Positions 27,392 to 35,723 of a stretch of 64,000 nucleotides of DNA are shown here, in pieces. A model generated the notes under the pieces. That model had not been told where the DNA came from, searched no databases, and worked only from the letters and a program-made list of their open reading frames with translations. The translations under genes and the position numbers were made by a program. The DNA is from Virgibacillus_P tibetensis (lineage in GTDB: Bacteria; Bacillota; Bacilli; Bacillales; Amphibacillaceae): contig NZ_JARZFX010000002.1 of the NCBI RefSeq assembly GCF_036026595.1, forward strand, positions 124,001 to 188,000, in the 5' to 3' direction. Position 1 is the first letter of the stretch. Every line of letters begins with the position of its first letter.

Positions 27392-27529
27392 AATTCTCCC
27401 CCTTTTTTGGATATGACATAGAGTTACACCATTTCATCTAATTCGGTGTCCCCGACTAATGTCTATCCTAGACGAATAACCTAGTAAAACATATCCCCTA
27501 TTGTTCCCTTTTTACTTTTAAATCTAATT

Positions 27530-27698
27530 AGCCTATACCCTTAATAAACCTTTTTCATGTATACTATTAGTGAATCAAACTTTTTCTCAAAAGGGAGCTC
27601 TAATAATTGATTAAAGTTAAAATGAATGTTCAAACCGCATATCACGGGGAACTACTGCGTGAGGGTAAAGTCTATGAAATTGATGAAACAATTGCCAA
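27530..27698 (+). repeat. Left 169-bp direct repeat flanking the lipoprotein island
   Basis: 167/169 identical, by eye, to 35724-35892. The block carries a promoter-like TATACT, a ribosome binding site and the first 30 codons of a small gene. Similarity stops abruptly after ATTGCCAA. Confidence 0.9.
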
Positions 27699-27702
27699 TT
27701 AG
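27607..27702 (+). pseudogene. Truncated copy of the small phage-like protein gene
   Basis: TTG start with AAAAGGGAG upstream; encodes MIKVKMNVQTAYHGELLREG and on to ETIAN, then TAG. It matches the first 30 residues of the intact 45-residue gene at 35801-35938, then breaks at the repeat edge. The break marks the left end of the inserted 8-kb segment. Confidence 0.8.
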
Positions 27703-27800
27703 TGGATTTGGCTCGTTATTAATATACAAAAATAAAAAAAGCTCCTAGTGTAGAAATGAGACCATACTTGTTCCCAAATAACTACAAAGGAGATTTTCAT

Positions 27801-28102
27801 TTGCCAACTAAAAGTATAGGTCATAAACAGTTAATTAGTAAATGCTTGTCCGTTTTACCTACAGAAGCAATTTCATCTCCACTCTTAAATTACGAGTATG
27901 ACAAGCTTTCTGTAGATGCTTTAATGAAAATTTTTGTGGCTGCACAACTGGATAAGTGGGAATCTTATGAGGATATATGTATAAACGATATCAAGCGTTT
28001 ATACATGAACTATTTAGGGAGAAAAGCAAGACTTCCAAAGGACAACAGAAAATCCCAATACCGAAGAAAAAGGAGACAGTGTTCGAAGGAAATGAAATGT
28101 AG
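27801..28102 (+). pseudogene. Relic of an IS4-type transposase
   Basis: TTG start with AAAGGAG upstream. The first 65 residues (TKSIGHKQLISKCLSVLPTE, then DKLSVDALMKIFVAAQLDKW) resemble the N-terminus of IS4-family transposases of Bacillus, from memory. The middle, catalytic part is deleted; the last 40 codons, in a shifted frame, read RYQAFIHELFREKSKTSKGQ and end NEM-stop, like a transposase C-terminus. It is not functional. It sits at the left edge of the island inside the direct repeats and may have been involved in its formation. Confidence 0.55.
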
Positions 28103-28168
28103 CCATTATCAAGCCACAGAAGAAGAAGTAGCGCTTATTTTTTTGATAATTTAATATAGGCAAAAATG

Positions 28169-28202
28169 GGAACGAGGTTTATATAAGACCCTGCTCCCTT
28201 TT
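28169..28202. terminator. Terminator-like hairpin downstream of the lipase-like operon
   Basis: GGGAACGAGGTTT and AGACCCTGCTCCC pair with a few G-U or mismatch positions, followed on the plus strand by TTTTTT. About 100 bases further (28269-28284) GGTCAATGGGACTGACC is a second weak dyad resembling the inverted repeat at 35677-35723. Confidence 0.55.
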
Positions 28203-28333
28203 TTAACTTAAAAATCAAAATTAATTGTAAAAATTTAACATTTATGGGTTTAGATTCCATTAATGCAAGGTCAATGGGACTGACCCTTTTATTCCGGGAA
28301 TGAAGCAGTTTTTCCCTTTCGTAATTCTTCCTG

Positions 28334-28675
28334 TTATTCAAATACCAAAATATTTTCATACGTTATTGTTATACGCTGTTGTTTCATTTCATCTACTTGG
28401 TCATTGAATCTATTAACTACTTGACCAATTCTAAAATTAACATCCATCAGTAGGTTCGTATTCCAAACCTCTAATTGTTTAGTTTTTAAAATCATCTCAT
28501 CCACTATTTCTCCCTTTTCCTCTTCATCAACGAAAATATTATTTACGAGCGAGAAAAAGTCTTTGTCACACTTTCCAATATAATCTGCGTATTTTCGTAA
28601 CAAATCTTTTTTATATGAAAAATCTTCATATGGAAGCAGTTTTTCCGTAACCGAGATTGAATGCATCTCATCCAT
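28334..28675 (-). CDS. Small helical protein downstream of the lipase-like gene
   Basis: 113 residues, unrecognised. The ATG at 28675 is one base after the lipase-like stop codon and has AGAGGTG six bases upstream; a GTG three codons earlier overlaps that site. Almost wholly alpha-helical and acidic (DFFSLVNNIFVDEEEKGEIV, RIGQVVNRFNDQVDEMKQQ), about the size of WXG100-like partners, but without a WXG motif. As the last gene of the operon it could be a chaperone, secretion partner or second antidote. Only the operon position supports any role. Confidence 0.65.
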   Translation of the reverse strand: MDEMHSISVTEKLLPYEDFSYKKDLLRKYADYIGKCDKDFFSLVNNIFVDEEEKGEIVDEMILKTKQLEVWNTNLLMDVNFRIGQVVNRFNDQVDEMKQQRITITYENILVFE

Positions 28676-28676
28676 T

Positions 28677-30527
28677 TTATACACCTCTCATTAAATCAAA
28701 CTGTTTACCTATACGCTCATCCTCTTCAAACAAGGATTCAATTGCATTGCGATAATTTTCTATTTGTAATCGTGCTTTTTCTACCATCTCTCTTAATCTT
28801 TGCAATTCGTGATCGAGATCTGCTTGCTCGAGTGGATAAAGCACCTCGTGTACCCGAATACTTGTGATTCTCTTCGTGAAAGTTGGATACAGCCCATGCT
28901 TGGCAAGTAGATTATGATGCAATCGTGGGTTTCCTTCCATATCATTTATTTTCTGGATGACTTTTCTTCTTTCATCCTTATAAGCATCCATGATTTCCAT
29001 CTCAATTGCCCTGCTAAATTTCTCTATTTCGAATTCCTTTTCTTGTAGTACTCCTGTGCCTTTTTGGTACATTCGAAGGGCAGCAGACATATTGACTTTA
29101 ATTTCCTTTTTGCCTTTACTTGCCGTCAGCACCATATCTGTCCCTATGTATGATTTATTCCCTCCAGATATGGATTCTAATATTTCCTGGATACTGTGAC
29201 TTTCCGCTATCCTGTGGAGGATTTCGAGAAACTCTTCTTGGTTTAATGTTTCTAGACTTTCTTGAATGGCATCCATATGTCTTTTTATTTTCAGAATAGA
29301 TCCAGCATCTCCACCTAATTGGGCATAAAAGTCACCCATATCTCGAATTCCTACATTGCTTTCTATCGATTTTTGTATCCCAAGCAGTTCATTCTCAATC
29401 TTGGTTATTTCCGTGACAAGCAATTGTTTTTGCTTACCTGTGATATATCCAGCTTCCTGAATACGCCCGAAAATGACATCTGCATTGCTTGTAATCGTTT
29501 GGATATTGGACACTAATGCTGGGATGTTATCATTTAAATTCCTGATCATCGTATCCCACTCAGACTGTTGCGTGAAGTATGATTTAGCAATGCTCCATCC
29601 ACCATCAATTTCACTGATAAGGTTCATGTCCACGCCTAAAATATCGTAAATCGCGGCATCCACCCCTCCTTCATTAGAGGCTACCGTGTATTGAATGGCT
29701 AACTCTTGGAAATCCTGAACAACGTGGTCCGGAATATCGTCCATGATTTCACGAAGACCGGGATAATCTGGATTTGTATCTATATATTCCACTTCACCGA
29801 GTGTAAAAAATCCACGCGCTCCACTAACGGCATAGAGGGGATCATCGAGTGAAATGATTTGATGAATGTTGTCTGCTTTGTCTGCGTAGTAGTCTGTTGC
29901 GAATGCTTGGAGTTGTGTGGGGTCTAGGTTGTAGATGGCATCGGGATTTGCTAAAGGAATTGAAAAATGCTCTATAATCTTTTCTGTAAATTCATCATCA
30001 GCGTAATAAAGCTGGTAATAGTTGGTTTGTGCACCATTAAAGCTATAGACTTTATCGAATGTATCATATAATAGATGAGCAGTTGCATTGTTATTATGGG
30101 CTAAAGAATGGGATAACCCAGTAATATGGGTGGAACTTTTTTTAATGTTATATTTCTCTTTTACCTCTTTTACAAACTCATTGGTCATCTCAGCTTGGCT
30201 AATATTTAATCCAGCGAACATTGCTTGTAAATTATAATTCCAATCCACTGTATCCTGTGTGCCTTGTGAAATAATATAAAGCTCATCGATATTATTCTCT
30301 TTTGAATGAAAATATACAGCTGTACCGTCATAACCTGATTGATCATCAGATAGTCTAATTGATTCAGAAGAGTTAAAAATCTTAATCTCAGCACCCAGTT
30401 TTTTTCCATACTCTTCTATATAAATCTCTTCTATTCTCCGAATCATTTCATTATCTGGAAAATTTTTATACTCCAAGTCAATTAGTCTTAATCTAAACTC
30501 TTGCGTAAGCACTACTTTCTCAGACAT
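28677..30527 (-). CDS. Lipase-like alpha/beta-hydrolase domain protein (probably DUF6792), candidate effector
   Basis: 616 residues. The N-terminal about 300 look like a class-3-lipase-type hydrolase: GYDGTAVYFHSKEN, IISQGTQDTVDWNYNLQAMF and the nucleophile-elbow candidate ITGLSHSLAHNN (SHSLA in place of GHSLG) near residue 140. The C-terminal 280 are long helices/coiled coil (QSEWDTMIRNLNDNIPALVS; ELQRLREMVEKARLQIENYR) as in type VII-type effectors. No signal peptide. From memory this matches the Bacillus family DUF6792, which I cannot verify. The gene starts six bases after the upstream lipoprotein gene, and its 5' end is found again as stubs after four other lipoprotein copies. I infer an enzyme or toxin whose cognate lipoprotein protects against or anchors it. 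Confidence 0.75.
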   Translation of the reverse strand: MSEKVVLTQEFRLRLIDLEYKNFPDNEMIRRIEEIYIEEYGKKLGAEIKIFNSSESIRLSDDQSGYDGTAVYFHSKENNIDELYIISQGTQDTVDWNYNLQAMFAGLNISQAEMTNEFVKEVKEKYNIKKSSTHITGLSHSLAHNNNATAHLLYDTFDKVYSFNGAQTNYYQLYYADDEFTEKIIEHFSIPLANPDAIYNLDPTQLQAFATDYYADKADNIHQIISLDDPLYAVSGARGFFTLGEVEYIDTNPDYPGLREIMDDIPDHVVQDFQELAIQYTVASNEGGVDAAIYDILGVDMNLISEIDGGWSIAKSYFTQQSEWDTMIRNLNDNIPALVSNIQTITSNADVIFGRIQEAGYITGKQKQLLVTEITKIENELLGIQKSIESNVGIRDMGDFYAQLGGDAGSILKIKRHMDAIQESLETLNQEEFLEILHRIAESHSIQEILESISGGNKSYIGTDMVLTASKGKKEIKVNMSAALRMYQKGTGVLQEKEFEIEKFSRAIEMEIMDAYKDERRKVIQKINDMEGNPRLHHNLLAKHGLYPTFTKRITSIRVHEVLYPLEQADLDHELQRLREMVEKARLQIENYRNAIESLFEEDERIGKQFDLMRGV

Positions 30528-30533
30528 TGAACA

Positions 30534-31190
30534 TCATTCACTTCCATCACTTATTTGAATGAAATTTATGGATTTCATCCAGTCTACAATGGCTTCCATA
30601 CTTTGTTCACATTCTTCTACCGTATCAGCACATTTGGTTTTATATATTAATTCAATCCCTCCATTTTGCTTCTTATTTTGAACATAACCAACATAGTTAG
30701 ATATATCTTTACTTCTTTTATAATCGGAGAAGTAAAGCACTTTATTATCATCTTCATATTTTTCAAATTCAACTTTCAATCCAAGCCTTTGCTCTAAATT
30801 TTCTAAATATGAGTCAACTTCCTTTATGCCTTTAAATTCATCATAGTTTACATTAATGGATGATTCGGAGTCGTTCTGATTGTCAATCCCGATTAAGTAC
30901 CCTTCAGATGTATCATTTTTGACTGCATAACCTTTTTCACCCATAATTCCTACGGATGGAAAGTCCATCTCATACTTTCCCGTTCCGGATAAAAAAGGAT
31001 AATAGCCGGGTCTCGTTTCTTCCGTCGATTGTAAGAATCGACGCGTAAATTCATCCTCGAATGCCCTTACATCTGGCAATTCCTCCGGGTTCATTTCTGA
31101 CGGCTTCTTCGATTGTTCTTCATTATTCACTTGGCAGCCTCCTAGCAGAATGATTAATATAAATAAAATTAAATGGATACAATACTTCAC
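30534..31190 (-). CDS. Paralogous lipoprotein 1, cognate of the intact lipase-like gene
   Basis: 218 residues, GTG start with GGAGG eight bases upstream. Lipoprotein signal HLILFILIILLGGC with Cys19. The next 50 residues (AFEDEFTRRFLQSTEETRPG, GTGKYEMDFP) are nearly invariant among the five paralogs; the remainder differs. Two late Cys (TKCADTVEEC) are shared by all copies and may pair. A membrane-anchored, outward-facing protein directly coupled to the lipase-like gene, as expected for an immunity or anchoring partner. No named family recognised. Confidence 0.8.
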   Translation of the reverse strand: MKYCIHLILFILIILLGGCQVNNEEQSKKPSEMNPEELPDVRAFEDEFTRRFLQSTEETRPGYYPFLSGTGKYEMDFPSVGIMGEKGYAVKNDTSEGYLIGIDNQNDSESSINVNYDEFKGIKEVDSYLENLEQRLGLKVEFEKYEDDNKVLYFSDYKRSKDISNYVGYVQNKKQNGGIELIYKTKCADTVEECEQSMEAIVDWMKSINFIQISDGSE

Positions 31191-31421
31191 AATCTAGCCT
31201 CCAATACATCCAATTAGCAATTAAAAAAATTCAGTCTCTTTAATAATTATAATGAGGAATACAATAAATCGGAAGAACGAATTGGGCTTTTAATAAAAAG
31301 GGTTCTAAAGGCTTGGTTCTTTAGATTTATATGGAAGAAATATAAGTTTTTTGAGGTATTTGTAATATTAATTGCATAGACTTTTTTTGTAAAATATATT
31401 TTTTGTTCTAATGAATATATA

Positions 31422-31556
31422 ATCATGTGAAGTATCCATATTCTTCGATGTACATTTTCTTTCCTTTACTTTTAAAATCTTGTTCCGTTAGATCCTTATA
31501 TTCCAATCAATCATGCGTAATCTCATTTCATTAGTAGATATCATATTTTCACTCAT
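31422..31556 (-). pseudogene. Effector 5'-stub 1 (frameshifted)
   Basis: Starts ATG seven bases after lipoprotein 2. Reads MSENMISTNEMRLRMID, like the intact MSEKVVLTQEFRLRLID, then loses one base (GATTGG in place of GATTTGG) and runs into a stop; with the base restored it continues EYKDLTEQDF and ends YIEEYGYFT-stop. The rest of the 373-base gap up to lipoprotein 1 is an AT-rich leader with a TATAAT box. Confidence 0.7.
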
Positions 31557-31563
31557 AGATTGT

Positions 31564-32232
31564 TCATTCGCTTTCATTTGATTGTAAAATAAATTGGATT
31601 GACTCAATCTGTTGTTTCATCATATCTTTACTTTCAGCCTTTATTCCTTCACATTCTTCTTTACCACCAACGCATTTCGTCTCATATATAATTCTTATTC
31701 CACCATTTTCTACTTCATTTTGTAAAAAGCCTGCATAAGCATAATATGTTTCATCATCTTCAAAATATGAAAGATATAAGGTGCTGTTTTCTGAAGTAAA
31801 TTTATCAAATTCAAGTTCCCCATTAAATTGATGATTAATCATATCTAAGATAGTATCTTCTCGCCCCTTTTCATCTAATGAATTATAATTAAGTTTGATA
31901 TAAGATTCTGTTCCATTATAATTATCAACTCCAATTGATATTCCTTCGTAATCTTCCTCTTTTAAGGCATAGCTCTTTTCTCCAACGACTCCTCCAGCTG
32001 GAAAGTCCATCTCATACTTCCCGTTCCCAGATAAAAAAGAATAATAGCCAGGTCTTGTTTCTTCCGTCGATTGTAGGAATTCACGAGTAAATTCATCTTC
32101 GAATGCCCTTGTGTCTGGTAATTCATCTGGGTCCATTTCAGATGGCTTTTTCGTTTGATTTTCATTGGTCACTTGGCATCCTCCTAGTAGAATGATTAAT
32201 ATGAATAAAATCAGATGTGCACAATACTTCAT
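31564..32232 (-). CDS. Paralogous lipoprotein 2
   Basis: 222 residues, ATG start, same leader and lipobox LGGC (Cys19) as copy 1, same conserved block to about residue 70. The C-terminal 150 residues are close to copies 3 and 4 (NHQFNGELEFDKFTSENSTL, SYFEDDETYYAYAGFLQNEV) but not to copies 1 and 5. Followed by stub 1 rather than a full effector gene, so it is an orphan member of the array. Confidence 0.8.
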   Translation of the reverse strand: MKYCAHLILFILIILLGGCQVTNENQTKKPSEMDPDELPDTRAFEDEFTREFLQSTEETRPGYYSFLSGNGKYEMDFPAGGVVGEKSYALKEEDYEGISIGVDNYNGTESYIKLNYNSLDEKGREDTILDMINHQFNGELEFDKFTSENSTLYLSYFEDDETYYAYAGFLQNEVENGGIRIIYETKCVGGKEECEGIKAESKDMMKQQIESIQFILQSNESE

Positions 32233-32464
32233 AGTCTAGCCTCCATTAACATCTAATTAACAATATTAGAAAATTTAGTCTTTTGATAAGTATAATGAGG
32301 AACTGAGTAAATTGGAAGAACTAATGGGGTTTTTAATAAATTGGGGTCTAAAGGTATGGTTTTTAAGATTTATATTGATGAAATATAAGTTTTTTTTGGT
32401 ATTTGTAATTAATTGTATAGACTATTTTTTGTAAAATATATTTCTTCTTCTAATGAATATATAG

Positions 32465-32599
32465 TCATGTGAAGTATCCATATTCTTCCATGCACATTTT
32501 CTTTACTTTACTTTTAAATTCTTGTTCCGTGAGACCCTTATATTCCAAATCAACCATACGCAATCTTATTTCATTAGTAGATATAAGATTTTCACTCAT
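32465..32599 (-). pseudogene. Effector 5'-stub 2 (44-codon open frame)
   Basis: Open frame MSENLISTNEIRLRMVDLEY through MEEYGYFT-stop, matching the first 40 residues of the lipase-like protein (MSEKVVLTQEFRLRLIDLEY ... YIEEYGK). It starts seven bases after lipoprotein 3. Whether the 44-residue peptide is made is unknown. The remaining part of the 374-base gap is the leader of lipoprotein 2. Confidence 0.75.
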
Positions 32600-32606
32600 A
32601 AATGGT

Positions 32607-33269
32607 TCATTCGCTTTCATTTGATTGTACAGTAAATTGAATTGACTTAATTATTTCTTTCATCACATCTATACTTTCCGCTTTTATGGCGTCACATTTT
32701 TCTTTACTAGCAACACATTCCGTCTGATTTATAATTCTTATTCCCCCATTTTCTGCTTCATTTTGTAAAAAACCTGCATACCCATAATACATTTCAGTTT
32801 CAAAATAAGAGAGATATAAGGTGCTGTTTTCCGAGGTGAATTTATCATAATCAAGTTCCTGATTTATTCGATCATTAATCATGTCTAATTTCAAATCTTC
32901 CCGCCCTTTTTCATCGGTTGAATAATAGTTTAGGGTAATTGCACTTTTAATCTCACCAGCATCTACTCCAATAAATATACCTTCATAATCTTTATCTTTT
33001 AGAGCATAGCCTTGCTCACCTATTGTACCATCCTTGGGGAAATCCATTTTATACTTCCCCGTCCCTGACAAAAAATGATAATAACCAGGTCTTGTTTCTT
33101 CCGTCGACTGTAAAAATCCACGCGTAAATTCATCCTCGAATGCCTTTACGCCTGGCAATTCGTCTGGGTTCATTTCTGATGGCTTTTTCGTTTGATCTTC
33201 ATTGCTCACTTGGCAACCCCCTAGTAGGATGATTAATATGAATAAAATCAAATGTTTCCAATACTTCAA
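32607..33269 (-). CDS. Paralogous lipoprotein 3
   Basis: 220 residues, TTG start (the only TTG in the family) with GGAGG upstream. Signal HLILFILIILLGGC, Cys19. Conserved N-terminal block followed by a C-terminal region of the copy-2/copy-4 type (YDKFTSENSTLYLSYFETEM). Two Cys near the end (ECVASKEKC) conserved. Orphan: followed only by stub 2. Confidence 0.8.
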   Translation of the reverse strand: MKYWKHLILFILIILLGGCQVSNEDQTKKPSEMNPDELPGVKAFEDEFTRGFLQSTEETRPGYYHFLSGTGKYKMDFPKDGTIGEQGYALKDKDYEGIFIGVDAGEIKSAITLNYYSTDEKGREDLKLDMINDRINQELDYDKFTSENSTLYLSYFETEMYYGYAGFLQNEAENGGIRIINQTECVASKEKCDAIKAESIDVMKEIIKSIQFTVQSNESE

Positions 33270-33502
33270 AATCTAGCCTCCAATACATCCAATTAGCAAT
33301 TGATAAAAAATTTAGTATCTTTAATAAGTATAATGAGGAACTGAGTAAATTGGAAGAACTAATGGGGTTTTTAATAAATTGGGGTCTAAAGGTATGGTTT
33401 TTAAGATTTATATTGATGAAATATAAGTTTTTTTGAGGCTTTTGTAATTAATTGCATAGGCTTTTTTTGTAAAAAATATTTTTTGTTCTAATGAATATAT
33501 AG

Positions 33503-33637
33503 TCATGTGAAGTATACATATTCTTCGATGTACATTTTCTTTACTTTACTTTTAAACTCTTGTTCCGTGACACCTTTATATTCCAAATCAACCAGACGTA
33601 ATCTCATTTCACTTGTAGATAAAAGATTTTTACTCAT
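33503..33637 (-). pseudogene. Effector 5'-stub 3 (44-codon open frame)
   Basis: Open frame MSKNLLSTSEMRLRLVDLEY to IEEYVYFT-stop. Same length and same end point as stub 2, so both descend from one truncated copy that was then duplicated. Starts seven bases after lipoprotein 4. The rest of the 375-base gap is the leader of lipoprotein 3. Confidence 0.75.
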
Positions 33638-33644
33638 AGATTAC

Positions 33645-34310
33645 TCATTCGCTTTCATTTGATTGTACAGTAAATTGAATTGACTCAATTAATTCTTTCA
33701 TCACATCTTTACTTTCAGCTACTAGCCCCTCACATTCTTCTTTACCAACAATACATTCCGACTCATATAGTACTCTTATCCCACCATTTTCTACTTCATT
33801 TTGTAAAAAGCCTGCATAACCATAATATGTTTCGTCATCTTCAAAATAAGAGAGATATAAGGTGCTATCTCCGGAAGTAAATTCATCAAATAAAAGTTCG
33901 TCATTAAATTGATGATTAATCATATCTAAGATAGTATGTTCTCGTCCCTTTTCATGTAATGAACTAAAGTTTATTCTAATTGAACTTTTAATCTCACCAG
34001 CATCTACTCCAATAAATAGACCTTCATACTCCTTATCTTTTAATGCATAGCCATGTTCATCTATTGTTGCATCCAAGGGAAAGTCCATTTTATACTTCCC
34101 CGTCCCTGACAAAAAAGGATAATAGCCGGGTCTCGTTTCTTCCGTCGATTGTAAGAATCGACGCGTAAATTCATCCTCGAATGCCTTTACGTCTGGCAAT
34201 TCATCTTGGCTCATTTCTGACGGCTTCTTCGATTGTTCTTCATTGTCCACTTGGCAACCCCCTAGTAGAATGATTAATATGAATTAAATCAAATGTTTCC
34301 AATATTTCAC
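33645..34310 (-). pseudogene. Paralogous lipoprotein 4 with nonsense codon in the signal peptide
   Basis: The family start (GTG at 34308-34310, GGCTGG-type leader upstream) is followed by KYWKHLI and then TAA at 34284-34286 where the paralogs have TTA/TTC-type hydrophobic codons. The downstream frame is intact for 201 codons from a GTG at 34250 (MDNEEQSKKPSEM), which would give a cytoplasmic protein without lipobox. The body resembles copies 2 and 3. Likely a pseudogene or a mislocalised product. Confidence 0.75.
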
Positions 34311-34559
34311 AATCCAGCCTCCAATACATCCAATTAGCAATTGAAAAAAAATTTAGTATCTTTAATAAGTATAATGAGGAATACAATAATTCGGAAGAAC
34401 GAATTGAGCTTTTAATAAAAAGGGGGCTTAAGGCTCGGTTTCTTAAGGCATGGTTCTTAAGAATTGCATTTTAGATATATAGGTTTTTGAGAGGGGTTTG
34501 TAAAATTAAACCCATAAGACTATCTTTGTAAAATCTATTTATGTAGTACATGAGCCTAT

Positions 34560-34792
34560 CGTTATGTATTCATGAGAAATAATCTGATGAAAGCTCTCTG
34601 CTTTGTCTGTGGTGTCTAGGTTGCAGATGGCATCGGGGTCAACTTTGGAGAGTGAAAAGTGTTTCATTACATCTTAAAATCTGTGTCGGTCCTGTAAAGT
34701 TGATATTGATTTCTCCTTTTTGATAAGTTTTTATATTCTAAATCAATAAGCCTAAGATGAAATTCCTCACTTACAACAATTTTTTCTGACAT
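34560..34792 (-). pseudogene. Effector relic 4 with internal deletions
   Basis: Starts five bases after lipoprotein 5 as MSEKIVVSEEFHLRLIDLEYKNL, then jumps to QYQLYRTDTDF (intact: YYQLYYADDEF), then after a frameshift HFSLSKVDPDAICNLDTTDKAESFHQIIS, which aligns with the intact HFSIPLANPDAIYNLD and ADNIHQIIS. So this unit once had a longer effector gene, unlike stubs 1-3. The gap 34311-34559 is leader sequence only. Confidence 0.75.
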
Positions 34793-34797
34793 TTTTC

Positions 34798-35451
34798 TCA
34801 TTCGCTTTCGTTAATGAATTCAATTGTTTTTAGCCAATTCATAATCGTTGAATCTTCCTCTTCCATAACCTCAGAGCATTTTTCTTCTTCTGCGGTACAG
34901 CCAGATAGATAAAATATATGGATCCCACCTATATCCACGGTGTTCTGTATAAACGCTGCATATCCAAAGTCGCCGTTTTCTAATTTAAATGGAGCGAAAT
35001 ATAATTCCCTGTCTGCTAATTGTGCTTTTTCAAATTCCAAATCTTTATCCATACTTGTACTCAACATATCTAGAACTACATTTTCGTACCCTTGTTTATC
35101 AGGCATGTATTTCATGTCAATAGAAGACTCAATTAGTGAATTATCAACGCCTATTATAAAGCTTTCGAACCTTTCATCTTCTTTTGAATAACCCCTATCG
35201 CCAACAACTCCTCCAGCTGGAAAATCCATCTCATACTTCCCCGTCCCTGACAAAAAAGGATAATAGCCAGGTCTTGTTTCTTCCGTCGACTGTAAAAATC
35301 CACGCGTAAATTCATCCTCGAATGCCTTTACGTCTGGCAATTCATCTTGGCTCATTTCTAACGGCTTCTTCGATTGTTCTTCATTGTCCACTTGGCAACC
35401 CCCTAGTAGAATGATTAATATCAATAAAATCAAATATCTCCAATACTTCAC
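34798..35451 (-). CDS. Paralogous lipoprotein 5
   Basis: 217 residues, GTG start with GGAGG upstream, signal YLILLILIILLGGC (Cys19). The conserved block (AFEDEFTRGFLQSTEETRPG) is followed by a C-terminal half unlike copies 2-4 (KEDERFESFIIGVDNSLIES, LEFEKAQLADRELYFAPFKL) with the two late Cys kept (SGCTAEEEKC). It is the most upstream gene of the array and belongs to the decayed effector relic 4. Confidence 0.8.
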   Translation of the reverse strand: MKYWRYLILLILIILLGGCQVDNEEQSKKPLEMSQDELPDVKAFEDEFTRGFLQSTEETRPGYYPFLSGTGKYEMDFPAGGVVGDRGYSKEDERFESFIIGVDNSLIESSIDMKYMPDKQGYENVVLDMLSTSMDKDLEFEKAQLADRELYFAPFKLENGDFGYAAFIQNTVDIGGIHIFYLSGCTAEEEKCSEVMEEEDSTIMNWLKTIEFINESE

Positions 35452-35723
35452 AATCTAGCCTCCAATACATCCAATTAGCAATTAAAAAATTCAGTCTCTT
35501 TAATAAGTATAATGAGGAATACAATAAATTGGAAGAACGAATTGGGCTTTTAATAAAAAGGTACACTAAGGCATGGTTCTTAAGAATTGCATTGTAGATA
35601 TATAGGTGTTTTGAGAGGGGTTTGTAAAATTAAACCCATGAGAATATTTTTGTAAAATCTATTTATGTAGTACGTGGGTCAGTCCCTCACTTCACTATCG
35701 CTTTAACGTGGCGGGGACTGACC
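35452..35723. other. Leader of the array and terminal palindrome
   Basis: 272 bases without a gene. The first 120 resemble the leaders of the other units. At the end GGTCAGTCCC (35677-35686) and GGGACTGACC (35714-35723) form a perfect 10-bp inverted repeat that stops exactly where the right direct repeat begins. Confidence 0.6.

Larger units (their letters stand above)
30534..35451 (-). repeat. Tandem array of five lipoprotein/effector-start units
   Basis: Five units in the same direction, each with a conserved 100-base leader, a lipoprotein gene and then the start of the lipase-like gene. Distances between successive lipoprotein starts are 1042, 1037, 1041 and 1141 bases. Only the unit at the downstream end (30534-28677) keeps the full lipase-like gene. 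Confidence 0.88.

Noticed and set aside
30534..35451. CRISPR array
   Set aside because: The period is about 1 kb and the units encode proteins; there are no 25-40 base repeats with unique spacers.
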